DNA of 64,000 nt from Hermodice carunculata (taxonomy: Eukaryota; Annelida; Polychaeta; Eunicida; Amphinomidae): assembly GCA_964020975.1 (NCBI GenBank), contig OZ026628.1, positions 53,289,971 to 53,353,970 on the forward strand, in the 5' to 3' direction. Below the pieces are notes generated by a model. That model saw nothing but the letters and a program-made list of their open reading frames with translations. It was not told the origin of the DNA and did no database searches. Position numbers and translations under genes: made by a program. Positions 12,426 to 24,866 of the stretch are shown piece after piece; the first letter of the stretch is position 1, and the number at the start of each line of letters is the position of its first letter.

Positions 12426-15400
12426 AATCTGACAATAACGCCTGACCTGGAGTGACTGACCCACCCTGTACCCTTGCAAATAAATTAGGAAGAGTAAAAA
12501 CAAAGGAATAACATTACTGAAAAACATCACATTTGCTACCCGCACTCATTGGGTGACTACAGGACACTAGGATTTGGCCAGATTTTTGGTTATGGTTTCG
12601 GGCCTGGTGTAACTGACCCCCATTATGATCTAAGGAAAATGGGATCACAGGTGAAATGCTGAGTATGAAGACACTGTTTTGGCCCAAAACCGCACCACTT
12701 ATGTAAAGTCATGCCCCGCCACCACGTCCTGGTCCAGGTTCACCCCGGGTCACTACTATATATTTTGGACGTTTTGCTGAATAAATTTGTCCTTGGTTTG
12801 GGAGCTGATTGAATTTGTGTATGCAAACTCTTGGTCGGACTTTTACCACCACCACCACCACCCTCTATATCTATATGCAGTAACCAGTTTGGGTCTGACA
12901 GGAACTTCTTCAGCAGTCAATAAACAAGCCCAGTTTATCTTTTGGAGAAGCTTCACAACTTTTCAGTGCCATGGCCATGTGTCATCCCATGGGTTGGGAT
13001 GCCCCACTTAGAACTGGAGTAGTGTCCTGTCCCTGGCTGTTTGAAATTGGGTTCATATCCTCTATCGTATAACATGCGCCTTTCTAATTGTACTTCTACT
13101 TCTATTACTGCTTGGGCAAGGTAGGGGCGCAGCTGCAATGCGCCGGGGCTCACCTGGGCTTGGACTCCACTGGCACTGCCAGACCCTCCTGCCAGGTGGC
13201 CTTCCTGGTAACTGACCTATCTTGAGACCATGACATGAAATTTGTGCCTATTTAACCTTTGTTTCCAACATCGCCTTTAAGAGTTTTGTTACGTATGGCT
13301 GTATACATTATTTTTCTTTCGTGATTTTAGTTTTGTGAATTATAATTTTCCTGTAGCATGGTATGGAAATTTCTTTGATATGTGTTATTCCTCAGTTGTG
13401 TTTAATCAATGTGCTCCTGTGTTATTTCAATGTTTCATTTCATTTACAAAGAAAGGGAGGTTTAGTAACTGTTTATCATTATAAGATGTTAACCCTTATA
13501 CTGGAGCCGTCCCCATGAGTTTGTGGAACCCTACCTCTACATGGGTGTCATCTTCAAAATGAATGACAACTGATGCTATGTCCACAATAATGGGCATAAC
13601 AAGGGTAACTTATGAAATATTTTAAACTTCCTTTTTTATGTGTTATTGAGAGCTAGTGTACTCAGACACAATAACGCCACTTTGTAGTGGCATTATTTGA
13701 TAGATGTATGCAGTAATATGGAAAGTACAAAAGAAAGTTTGTCTATAATGGGTCCACACCAGAGTAACGGGTAACTCTGGTTCACGTCTGGATAACCATG
13801 ACCAATTGTGTGTGTGGTACCCGCTGATTTCGATGGTACAGAAAGCACACTGTTCTAGTTTATGGTTTATGTGAAAGTATCTGTGTGTAATTTAGAATCT
13901 AGAAGCTTTTCTACGACGAAAATTAGCAGTTGGTACTGCATTTTTGTGATAAAGCACAAAAATGAGCTGTGACATGGGGTTGTTAATCCGAAACACTGGG
14001 CGAAAATCTTTTCCCCAGACGCGTATTGAAGTACAAGGCTTTTCGCACGATCCAAAATAATGTGACTAAGTTCTCCGTATCTGCTGCCTGCATATCATGC
14101 GTGTTATACTACAAGATTAATTTTCTCGTGACTTATACGCATTTGGAACGAAATTGAGTTTTTCCGATAGCTTGTGCAATTTTAATGAAATTATGATTTT
14201 CAAATAGTTTCGGAGTAGGGACATTTTTGGTCCATCGGGAAAACTCCGATGCATTCACTTTTTCTGACCATCGTTCCTTGCAATCAATATTTATTACGGC
14301 CTGGTCTGCAGTCCTCCTGAGCAAACAGTGCTCTACTTGTGATTTTGTCGAAGTATGGTGAACAAATATACCTTTTGCTAATTTAAACTATATCCAGAAC
14401 TACTAAATTGTAATGAATGCCATATGGCGAGAGAGAACAATTTTGTCAATAAACATAATTTCCTGAATATTGAATCTTAAAAGCTTTTATATACCCTTAT
14501 GTCATTAAAATACGAGTAAACCTTTGTTCACTGTCAGACGTTGATAAATGCTCATAGCCTGCAATGTAGCAGTTATAAGCTATTAATAAGGAAACAGGTT
14601 ATTCATCAGAATTTAACAGGAGATCTCATTTTTTGGCAAATCGTCCTTTGCATATAATGCTTAAACAGACTGACCAGATTTGTGGCTCACTGTGACCTAT
14701 ATTCCAGTCATTGTAAAATAATTGGTATAAAAACATAATAATATATCCTAAAGCCAGATTTGGAATGTAGTCTCCCCTAACCCTGTGAGGCAGACCGGCA
14801 CCACTTGGGGATACTATGATCTCTAGAAAAAAACAAGGAAAAATACTTGGTGCCCCAAAAAACATTAGAATAATGGTGTGTAGAACAGATCACCATACGA
14901 TTATATCAATGAAATTATTTATCGACGGTTTTCGGGAACAAATACCATGAGAAGAATAAAAATCAAATTTGGTGCAAAGTTTCAGTACTTTTTCTCCTAA
15001 ATACGACTGTGGGCAACCATTCCCTTTTCAATGCGCCAGCAAGGTGGATCTAAACTTGGTTTAAACATATTTTATTCTTCAATTGCGAAGATGGGTAAGC
15101 CCTATGCTAATCCCTCTTGAGAAATTAAACAGCATCACAGTCCAAAACGTATGTGCAAAGGTTCATAGGGTGAAAAAGCCATGTCTAGTTTTAACATGGC
15201 AGAATGCAAGACTTTTGTTTAAAATTATAGGCCTACTCCAGTAAATTGGCTTGAACAGGTGCATCATTCATGTGCATATAGGACAGTACAATTCAAGAAA
15301 AGGGACCAAAATCTCCAGCACATCAGAAAATTTGCAAGCAAAGGTCTCTAATTTGATGAAAATACCAATAAAATTCAGCATTTAAAATGTAGTAGTTGCA

Positions 15401-15552
15401 ACCACCGTCTCAACAATGATCCTCATCCATAGAAGTCCACAAAATGACACCAAAACCAACATCAATCGATCTGAAAAGCACCTAGGCCTAAAATGACCAT
15501 CAACAAGAATCGAAACAACATGGTCGTTCAATTCGATGTGTTTTAGACCTGT
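12426..15552. other. Gene-free stretch with a local GC-rich patch
   Basis: Most of this is AT-rich and unrecognised. About 12950-13200 is visibly richer in G and C and holds a minus-strand frame of 66 codons (12953-13153) without a known motif. It could be an old element, a CpG-poor regulatory patch or a decayed exon. A near-perfect short hairpin, AATAACGCCAC against GTGGCATTATT, sits at 13670-13697. No further structure was found. Confidence 0.45.
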
Positions 15553-16008
15553 AGGTTACAGACCACAATTGTGATTGGCTGGTTGCGCATCCCAATGGAG
15601 ATAGTCCGTAATTGTTAAAATACTGTGTTTTCAGCATGCCGTAGCTTCTGTTTAAATAAAGTTGGCTAAGTCAGGTTTGCTGCGTCGCAGAGTTGCTTCA
15701 TTGGTGTTCATAGGTGCATTGTATTCTTGGCCAGCTGGGTTTTTTATTGTGAGGAAGGACAATGATGTGACCCTGACAAGAGCACAGTTCATACACCTGT
15801 ATAAAGCTGACATCCAGGTGTTGTTTCGTATTTCAATTATCACAAATTAACCAGCTGGAAATTGTATAACAAAAATCCATCCACTTTTTCTGACAATTTT
15901 ATCTGTTAAATGCCGTTCACGGAATTTTAAAATACCAAAATGCTGATTTTTTAGAACGAAAAATGCTAATATGAAAAATAGAAGGATTTATAACTGTGGT
16001 CTGTGGCC
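15553..16008 (+). mobile_element. Family M repeat, copy 1 (MITE-like, terminal inverted repeats)
   Basis: This ~456-bp unit begins AGGTTACAGACCACAATT and ends AACTGTGGTCTGTGGCC, so its ends are inverted repeats of about 18-20 bp with the core ACAGACCACA. It is nearly identical along its length to 18129-18586, and its first ~335 bp match 62584-62919. It encodes no transposase; the 62-codon frame at 15662-15850 lies wholly inside the repeat and has no known motif. The CAG near the tip suggests a hAT-type non-autonomous element, but this is inference. The flanks CCTGTAG and CTTGTAG might be a target-site duplication. Copy 2 carries similar bases on its right side, so I do not rely on that. Confidence 0.8.
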
Positions 16009-18128
16009 TTGTAGGGCTAACTCTGCATGTATTTGGACTCGCGTGGTCATTTTGTTATTCTATTATCGTCCATCAAGCAATTTAAAAATGGGTGGTCGGC
16101 ACTTTTTGACAGCTGCCTGGACAATTTTGAGTGATCCTAACAACTTTGACATGGATACAGCATGGAAGATATGGTCCTGGGACGGTACATCACAAGGCAA
16201 ATAGTTTGGCCCATGTTATTGTGTACCTCAGGCCAGCTTATGAAAGGAGAAAAAAAGTTTTACACCCACATCTTGGCTGTGAATATCAAGTTTAACAGTC
16301 TAAATATTGCAAAATTTCATGAAGTATCACATTTATGTCACAAATAATTGTGCATAGACATGTTGCACCTATAGGTGGAACCACACTGCATAAATAACAA
16401 CAGGATTCACTGCAAAACATTTAACAAGTGCACAGGCCATGCCTCGTTTGCTGACTGCTTGGTAGATAGATTGCTTCCGTGGCCCTTTGTATTTAGTGAT
16501 ACCTCACAGGTACCACACAGGTTATCATATGTGTGTATGAGAAATTAACAATGCTAATATGATATGAATAAATTATGCTAATTCCATTAATATGAAACTT
16601 AGTAACCCTCTGTTTCAAACTTTTAATTTTGTGGCATTGTCATTGTAGGCCTATAGTATCCATTCATATGCACCGCTATTAATACAAAATCATGTCAAAG
16701 TGATTTTGGGCATACTAGAAAAATGCGCATTGTCTGTCAGTAGAGCTGTACAAATCTTAGGTAAAATATAAGTTTCTTTGGGTTTTTTTTTTTTTTTTTG
16801 TTGTCCGTTTGTTTCTCCCCCGACCCCACCCCACCCCCTTTTATTTTTATATCTATTTTTTTTTTTACAGACAAAAGCTTGTCATATATGTGTGTCATTT
16901 GACTGGGGTTAATCATTTAAAATCAGGCATGCTGACTTTGTTGAGCTGTTGACTTTATAAGCATATTATTTTCATACAAATGAATCAATTTATATCCATG
17001 AATATGGATGACAGCACTTATGAACTGCAGATTTTATAACTTTTACCGAGCTAGTGTACATAGGTGGCAAAACATTTGAACTTAAACATACAACCAAATA
17101 AAATTACAAGAGTTCCAGAAAGTGAAACAAAGTAAAACAAAAGTTAGCTTCCATTAAACACTTGCCTAAATACACTTGTGCCTGAAAATTGGATTGATAA
17201 TTGGAAGCTTATCAAATTCAAAATAAGAGCACTTGTGAATACAAATATGTATTTATGATATCGGGGTAACTGTACAAGCTTTCGTCATTTTCTTACAAAT
17301 ATGTGCACATACATCAGAAACCATGTCAATAAACCACAACTTATGTAGTCTACTGCAGAAAAAAAGGCATAGCACTATTGGTTTCTGGAAGCTGGATCAT
17401 CCAACTGCCCTCCGAATGTTCAAACAATTGTCGCATTATAATTCCATAATTTTAGGACCAAAAAACCTAATTTGCTGAATACTGCTACTCTAATCTGTGA
17501 CCTACTGGTATGGTCTTAAAATGTGCAATTTGATGGGTCAATAATGTTCAAACACTGGAACTATTACATTGTCTGCCATAATTCAGATTATATCAGGAAA
17601 GTACTGCCATAATGATTTGTATTAGATGCTGACTTGGTGTGACTGATACTCCCCCCATCCACCATTAATGCCTCAGCAGTGATAGATGTCATATTTTTTG
17701 CAGACAAATGTTACGAATCTATCCATAAATAGTAAAAAGTTACCAATTTCACCTAAAAATTAATAAAATTTTAGCAATGTATTCAAAATTTGGGTGAAAA
17801 TAAAGGGGTGGGGCATTGTAATTTGATCTCTCATTGTAAGGGCAGGACATGCAGGCAAGTGATTATGGGTTTGCATCATAGCCCATTGTGTATCGTATTC
17901 ATATTGGACAAAAAAGAATTTAATGGATGCAATCATATAATTTTCCTCAAAATTTTAATTATTTATTTTATTTGTCATAAAAACTGATTTTTCAGATTAA
18001 AAGGTTGCTTGCAAAAAAAGTTGATATTTTCCTTAATATTGACGTTTGGTGAAGTTAATGCAAATCCTTTGCAGAAAACAAGTTGTGGCTTCAGTTAAAC
18101 AAGTTATAAAAATGTTGATAAGTCTATT
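16009..18128. other. AT-rich spacer between two direct copies of family M
   Basis: This 2.1-kb stretch has no recognisable gene. It contains a T run (16783-16799), a C-rich patch (16818-16839) and a short motif-free frame at 17790-17987. Because it is bounded by two family M copies in the same orientation, it is exposed to deletion by recombination between them. Confidence 0.5.
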
Positions 18129-18586
18129 AGGTTACAGACCATAGTTGTGATTGACTGGTTGCGCATCCCAATGGAGATAGTCCGTAATTGTTAAAATACT
18201 GTGTTTTCAGCATGCCGTAGCTTCTGTTTAAATAAAGTTGGCTAAGTCAGGTTTGCTGCATCGCAGAGTTGCTTCATTGGTGGTCATATAGGTGCACTGT
18301 ATTCTTGGCCAGCTGGGAACTTTATGGTGGGGAAGGACAATGATGTGACCCTTGCAAGAGCACAGTTCATACATCTGTATAAAGCTGACATCTAGGTGTT
18401 GTTTCGTATTTCAATTATCACAAATTAACCAGCTGGGAATTATATGGCAAAAATCCATCCATGTTTTTCTGACAATTTTATCTGTTAAATGCCGTTCACG
18501 GAATTTTAAAATACCAAAATGCTGATTTTTTAGAACGAAAAATGCTAATATAAAAAATAAAAGGATTTACAACTGTGGTCTGTGCC
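18129..18586 (+). mobile_element. Family M repeat, copy 2 (MITE-like)
   Basis: This is a full-length partner of copy 1 in the same orientation. It begins AGGTTACAGACCATAGTTG and ends AACTGTGGTCTGTGCC. Differences from copy 1 are scattered substitutions and small indels, for example in the CCAGCTGGGAAC segment. The unit is non-coding. The inverted termini and lack of coding capacity point to a non-autonomous DNA transposon mobilised by an enzyme from elsewhere. Confidence 0.8.
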
Positions 18587-18907
18587 TGTAGCTAAAGGCA
18601 TTATGTTGTTTTAAGGTAGATAAACTAAGAGTATTTGAAAGTGAACAGTTTTTAAACATGCAAAAATAGCGGTAAAAAGTCAATACATTGTCCGAATTTT
18701 CAAGTACACTGGTTCATATGTCAAATATCAGCCAGAAACAAGTGATATCGAGCCTCAGAACACAAAACGGTAGTGAAAATTGCAAGAACAGTGGTCAAAT
18801 TTTATTACAATAGCCAAAAATTGTGCGCACAGCAGTCACATTTTGAGGATGGTTTCCAGATGTATTGTCCAGTGCAGTATACGCTGCTATTTAGGATTCC
18901 TACATTA

Positions 18908-18908
<1 letters not shown>
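18587..18908. other. Short spacer without recognisable content
   Basis: AT-rich sequence lies between family M copy 2 and the TA-rich tract. I see nothing else in it. Confidence 0.5.
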
Positions 18909-18952
<44 letters not shown>

Positions 18953-19045
18953 AATATATTTACATATGTATAGCTACATACACATATACATATGCACAAA
19001 CAAAAACACACACATGTATATATATATATTATATATATATATAGC
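18909..19045. repeat. (TA)n / TA-rich low-complexity tract
   Basis: Two (TA)n runs (about 18909-18950 and 19018-19043) are separated by ACATA/CACA-rich sequence. The tract directly abuts the 3' end of the minus-strand LINE A, so part of it may be that element's tail. CR1-like LINEs often end in short tandem repeats rather than poly(A). Confidence 0.9.
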
Positions 19046-22000
19046 TAAGCATAATAAGACGGGGAAAACGGACACTACACTCAAGAACAGTAAACGAAGG
19101 AATTAAACAAAACAAAGACGATAAAGATAGTGGGGTACTCATAAAACGACTCTACTGAGCCGGTTTTTCCCATCAGTAACTTGTGATTAGAACGTGCTCC
19201 AATTATATAATGACTTCAAATTGAAACCTTTGAGTGTCGTCAATACAGTCTTTAACAGCTAGAAATAGCAACTTATTATTTTCAAGGCTACACGCAGCAG
19301 AACCAAAGTGTAGAGTTTGAAGAGTGAAGGGAGCAAAGTTAATCGTAGCTAAATGTAATTTATTGCTAAGAATAGAATACCGAGGACAAGAGAAAAGGAA
19401 ATGCAAAACATCTTTGACACCAGTGCCGCACACACAATCAGGCAAATCTTCAACATCGATTTGAAGCAAATGTTTCTTAAGCTGCTTGTGGCCCATACGT
19501 AGTCGAGCATGTAATACAGCAAATTTTCTTTCACTAATGTAATAAAAAGAAGCGTCTTTCACTGGGGGTAAAGAAGGTGTCTGTCCTTTTTTTTTAAATT
19601 GTGACAGGAAAGGGCATTCCGAGTATCTAAGGGCAGGAGGATAAAAGGACTTGTCAGACGAGCACTAAGGTGTGGTAAATCAAGCTGCCTGCAAGTGTTA
19701 TAATCGAAGGCCATATTAAGCAACGGAATATTGGGAAAGATATGTCGTAGAAAACTTGGTGTTAAATTATGAAAAATTTTGAGTATCTAAATTAATTTCG
19801 ATTTCTCACTTCTTGTGAGCAGTGTCTCCCATCCAGTTTCTTCATAGAGTTTTACTGTTGGAGTATTTTTCATTGCCCAAATGACTACCCGTGCTGCAAC
19901 AAGCTGAACGTTTTCCACACGGCTTTCATCATCCTCTCTACAGCCGTCCCATACCACGCTGGCATACTCAAGGATAGGTCGCATATAAGATATGCAGATA
20001 ATTTCCAGTGCCTTACGGTCCAAATTGGAATGTAGAGATTCCATGATTTTCAATTGCTTTGTTGCTTTTAAAACAGCTGGGTTAAATTGTTCGTTCTATT
20101 TGAGATCGCCTTTTACTGCCAAAACAAAATGCTAATGGCTGCTTACATTGTTTAATTGGTGTCCTTGGAATAAAAATGGGGGTGATGTATTGGTTGCTGT
20201 TTCTTAGAAATAATCATAGCATCTGTCTTTGACGTTTTAAAGGATATTAACCAGTCATTTGACCATTCAAAAACTGAAGAATTATCTGGATTTAATGAAG
20301 TAGCGGCTCAGCTGGGATGGTACACTGTAAGGAACAGGACGGTATCGTCGGCAAAAAGCTTGATTTCAGATTCGACTATGTTTATAATAGTACAGAAAAA
20401 CATGATCCATATTCATTAATTCCAAACCCAACAATGACAGCAAAGAGATTCCAGACTTGCCAAAGCATCAACATTTCTTTTCTAATACCAATGTGAAGAA
20501 ACGAATTTCACTCCTGACTTGAGACAGGCAGTCACCCATAAAAGGCAACTGGTGGTTTTAAACCGGTCCTCTCAACCTTAGAAATATTCATCATTAACTG
20601 CAGACACTAGTTCATTTCCAAAATGTATAGGCCTAACCACCAAAAACACCAATTTCATTACTTCTGCCAAAAATAAAAGGAGACCTGTTAGGCCTATCAC
20701 CTTTTAAAGTCGTTAATGTTTATTATGAAAAGTAGTGCTCCAAGAACAGAACCTTGGGAAACGCCGGCAATAACCCCCCTTATCAGATCTTTGGCCATTG
20801 ATAGCTATGCATTGTTTACGGTTAGAAAGATAATCACTGAACCACGAAAGAATATTTCAAAGGTATACCGCTTTTGGCTAACTTATACACTAAGCCCTGA
20901 TGCCAAACTTGGTCGAAAGCCTTGCTTATATCTAAAAGACGAGCCTAACCTCTTTGTATAAATCAACAGCCAAATATAATTCATGATAGAGAGAAAATAA
21001 CTTATTTGCACTAGAGGCAAAGGGTATAAATCCAGATTGATTTGCGTTTATAATCATGTCGTCCATAAAGCAGTTAAAAACGTGTTTAAATACAAGATAC
21101 TCCATGACTTTTTCTGTTCAACTGAGCAAAGATATAGACATATAATTGTTACATGAACTTATTTTGCCTTTTTTTGTATAGAGGAAAAACATTGGCCTTT
21201 TTCCACTTAGAAGGGAAATGTTTTTCTACAGATATAGATTGAACAATTTAGTGAAAGGTATTTTGATTGAAGGTGTTGCTTCACGAGGATGGTTGGGACC
21301 AACGTTGTCAGAACCAGTGGCCTTCATGACATCCAGTGATTTTAGAATATCAAGTAATTAACATTCAGCTATCACTATATCATTTAAAGTATTGTCAAGT
21401 AACTCGGTCTGTTTCATATTAGGTGCAGTTGAAGTGTAAATGTTGCATTGACCCAGGAAAAAACCGTCAAAGGACTCCGCTTTGGACAAGCTATCGGTCA
21501 CATGGTTATCGTTAATCAGTAGTGATGGTATTTGAGTAGATTGATTGCTTTTCATAAAATGTTTAACTGTCCGCCACCATGCTTTTTTGCCCCTGGGACC
21601 ATTAGCCAGGGATTCACAAATATTTTCATTAAATTCACACTTAGCAAGCTTTAATTTTTCTACACAGGTATTACGACGTTCATTGTATTTAGCCCATGCA
21701 GCAACGCTCTCTGGAGTCGGCAACTGTTGTCGACGTGATTTAGATTTGACCTTAGCATGTGCCCTCATGACTTTGCGCTTAAAGCACCGAAATGTAGAAT
21801 TGCACAGTGGGAGATCTTGAGGTCGAATTGTTACATCTTTATTTGGGATACAGTGCCGTGCCGCATGTAAAAAAGTTCCGACCAGGCCAGACAGCATCTA
21901 TCTACATCATTTGATCCAAAATAACTTTCCCAATTGACACTATCCAGGTAATTTTTAAATTGATTAAAATCTGGTTTTTCGAAATCCCGAATGTGTCTTA

Positions 22001-22296
22001 GGTTTACAGAATCTTTTCACATTGAAATTTCATGATTGCTTATTGAAATAATACAATGGTCACAATTAGCTAGTGGCGGAGTAACCTTATCTTCAGATAG
22101 TAAGTTGGCAATATTTGGAATAAATTGGTCCAAGCAGGTAGCCGTATTTTCGGTAAATCGTGAAGGCTCGTCAATATACAGGGAGAGTATATTAGCGGTA
22201 CAAAAGTCTTTTAATTGACGACCCAAGGGAGTACAGGATTCGAAATTAAGAGGGCCGGTTATAATAATATTCCGGATACTTGAGATGGTTTGCACC
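19046..22296 (-). mobile_element. LINE A (CR1/Jockey-like), main part: end of endonuclease, linker, RT and C-terminal domain
   Basis: Read on the minus strand from 22295, this is the larger part of a relatively well-preserved LINE polyprotein. Its order is: IIITGPLNFES (normally xGDFN) and NCDHCIIS (normally SDH), the end of the endonuclease; a basic linker (21897-21358); RT pieces with SLLSSVEKVMEYLVF and ANQSGF near 21000-21150; AGVSQGSVLGALLF near 20720-20770; FADDTVLF near 20335-20360; the post-RT segment SYMRPILEYASVVWDG (20053-19787); and the terminal CVCG...HFLFSCPRY box (19562-19203). Both catalytic RT aspartates are present. Several frame changes and stops occur, and a family R repeat interrupts the RT at about 20392-20709. 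The element continues at 24867-25280 on the far side of LINE B. Confidence 0.9.
20392..20709 (-). repeat. Family R interspersed repeat, copy 1, inserted in the RT of LINE A
   Basis: On the minus strand this ~300-bp block matches 61090-61725 and the minus strand of 51455-51775. Shared stretches include AGGCCTA near the start, AAGGTTGAGAGGACCGG, TGACTGCCTGTCTCAAGTCA and GGAATCTCTTTGCTGTCAT. It separates the GVSQGS and FADD motifs of LINE A, so it inserted after LINE A. The flanks (20372-20390 and 20710-20728) share an imperfect ~18-bp similarity that could be a target-site duplication. Both flanks also fit RT coding sequence, so this may be chance. It has no protein motif and no clear tRNA-type A/B boxes. 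It could be a SINE or a piece of a longer element. Confidence 0.75.
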
Positions 22297-24779
22297 CGAG
22301 ACAGGTTAGGGCAGGTGTACAGTGAGTGGGTGCAACAGCAGCAGGAAAACTAGGGAACCCAGCACCCATTCACGAGGCTCGGACTGGCTGGAAGGGAAGA
22401 AGAAAGAAAGGAGAAAGGAAGGACCAGTTGTCAAGGATTAGAGTGGGGTATGTAAACTGCAGAGGAGTTAGAGGAAAGATGATTGATATTTGCATGGTAC
22501 CTGAGGAGGAAGACTTTGATGTAGTGGCCCTGACAGACTCACATTTAAGGGGAGGAGAACGGGACCAATTAGATATATCTGAGGGGTATAACTTCACTGG
22601 AAGTGGGAGGGCAGTAGGGCAGAGAAAGGGAGGAGGGGTAGGTTTTCTCATTAAGAAGGGAGTGAAGTGGCACAGGGTTGGGATCGAAGATGATGAGAGC
22701 AGTGACATTAGGAACGAGATACAGTGGATAGGAATAGAGTCACAGAGGAGTAAGATGGCACTAGGGGTAGTATATGTAGGCAGAGAGGGATTACCAGAGG
22801 AATGGAACGACCAAGTGTATGAGTAGTTAAGAACACAGTCAACAGTGTACAGGAGCAGGGATACCAGGTCATGGTTGTGGGGGACTTCAATTGTCACATA
22901 GGAGATGGATTAGATGGGATTGATGGAGGTGATAGAGACCAAAACAGGAATGGCAGGAGGCTACTTGGCTTCTCTAGAGAGTTGGGGCTACGGATTTCGA
23001 ATAGGGACATGCAGTGTAAAGGAAAGTGGACATGGGGTGCGGGTGGCAGGGGATCAAACATAGACTATGTGCTGGTAGATGAGAGAATGTTCAGGTATAT
23101 TGAGACATATAGCATTGATGAGGAAGGGCATATGGATATTGGAAGTGACCATAATTGGATAGTTGTGAATCCTAGGTGTGTGAAGAAAGAGAAGAAACAA
23201 GGGGGCGTCAAATGGGTTTGGTGTGTTGGTAAGGCTACTGACTGGGCAGCATACAGACAAAGACTACACGATGAGCTGAGGGGATGGGAGGAACGGTGGG
23301 TGGAGAGTGAATCAGTTGATATTCAGGGAATGGCAGATGACATGAGGAGAGTAATATTTGAGGTTGCAAAGGACGTGATAGGGAGGAAAAGAGTACCAGT
23401 AGAGAAGAAAGGGTATAGCATAGATGCAGAGATAAAGAGTGCAATTAAAAATAGGAAGGTTAAGAATAAAGCTTGGAGGTTTGCTAGGAAATACAGACGG
23501 CAGAATGAAATAGCTAAGGCTGAGGAGGTGTACAAGGAGGCAAGAAAGATTGTACAGGAGATGAAGACAAAGAGAAGGATAAAGAGGAATGATGAGAAGA
23601 CGAAAAGTGTTTTGCCAAGTGGAGGTGACTCATCAGCAGTTTTTCGGAAACAGGTGTTGAGAAGGAAGAGAGTAAGAATTGACAAGCTTCAACATACAGG
23701 AAAAGTAGTAGAGGAGGCGAAGGGTACAGAAGCAGCATTGCAGGAACACTGGGATGAAATTAATAACCCACAATGGGGGAGGGGGAGCCACCTATTGGTA
23801 GGGTAGATGCAGGACCTGACAGGTGGGAACAGGAACTATGCAAGAGAATTGAGAGATTAGAGATTGAAATAGCAGTGGACAGGTTGAAAGTAGGAAAATC
23901 CCCAGGGCCAGATAGGGTACTAAATGAGTTTATAAAGATAGGTCCGGAAAAATTGTGGGAGAGTATGAAATTCTTGTTTAATTTGGTTATTGAAAGAAAG
24001 GAAGCCCAAAGGGAATGGTGGGAGCAGAAGATAACATACATCCCGAAGCAAGGATCAGTGGATAGCCTAGATAAGTGTAGAGGGATAGCATTAGCCTCAA
24101 ATATAGGAAAGATTTTTGCACGTGTAATGTACATGAGATTGGGGAGAGTTGTGGAGAGGGAGGGTTTCTTAGAAGAGATTCAGTTGTTTCAGGGCAGAGC
24201 AGGAGTGATCTATCTGGAGAAGAGGAAACAGAAGTGGACGAATGGGAGTGATGGGAAGTGCAGGGTGTGCAGGGTGTGCAGGGAGGATGTGGATGAGACC
24301 ATTGATCATATGATGACACGGTGTACAGGTTATAGAACGCTTAGAGACCAGCTGTTTGTACAATGGAGAGCAAGAGATGGGCAGTGTAAAAGCTTAGAGC
24401 AAGTAAGGGACATGGCAGAGAATGATAGGTAGCATGGATACTAGGATTGAAGGGCGATTTTCCAGGAAGTAGAGTTGGTTTAGAGTCAGTGTAAGGCTTC
24501 TTGGTGCAGTTCTGGGAGAGTAGGAATAATATCTTAGGATTAGCCACAGAAGAGAATAGAGGACAAACTTAGCAAGGGAAGGGAGAAGGTAACCCTTATT
24601 AGGGCTCCCGTGACCCTGCCAGGTGGTATCATCAGCAGGGGCTGTGGGTATGCCGAGCGCAAAGTTGCGAAAGTGGGAGAGGGCTTGCTTTTCTTTTCTT
24701 TTTTTTTTTTCCTATGAAAGGCCACCTGACTAGCTACTAAGCTAGCCAAGACCGCGGCAGATAAGCAAAGTGCCACAGA
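22297..24779 (+). mobile_element. LINE B: younger non-LTR element with most of its RT deleted, inserted into LINE A
   Basis: Purine-rich coding DNA, unlike its surroundings, encodes on the plus strand an APE-type endonuclease. It begins IRVGYVNCRGVRGK (22435-22480) and continues through VVALTDSHLRGGE (E replaced by D in the usual xETxL), MVVGDFNCHIGDG (22871-22910), the Y/D box NIDYVLVDERM and IGSDHNWIVV (23140-23165, SDH intact). A basic, helical linker follows (23200-23760). The RT entry is present with KSPGPD (23895-23915) and CRGIALASNIGKIF (24078-24120). After QLFQGRAG (24181-24210) the frame passes directly to KCRVCREDVDETIDHM, the C-terminal zinc-knuckle region. RT motifs A to E, including the YxDD box, are therefore missing. 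At least two frame changes occur (near 22820-22860 and 23780), plus a stop near 22824. A 3' untranslated part follows from 24433. The 5' end begins shortly before the endonuclease, so it is also 5'-truncated. Confidence 0.88.
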
Positions 24780-24780
24780 A

Positions 24781-24865
<85 letters not shown>

Positions 24866-24866
24866 T
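24780..24866. repeat. (TTA)n microsatellite forming the 3' tail of LINE B
   Basis: About 85 bp of pure TTA units lies exactly between the LINE B 3' untranslated region and the resumption of LINE A. This is the position of a LINE 3' tail. Some non-LTR clades end in short tandem repeats rather than poly(A), so I take it as the element's terminus, possibly lengthened later by slippage. Confidence 0.9.

Noticed and set aside
12953-13153. Minus-strand frame in a GC-rich patch as a host exon
   Set aside because: No recognisable motif, no clear splice sites and no conserved neighbour.
20372-20728. Imperfect 18-bp direct repeat around family R copy 1 as a target-site duplication
   Set aside because: Both flanks also fit the expected RT coding sequence of LINE A, so the similarity may be chance; not used as evidence.
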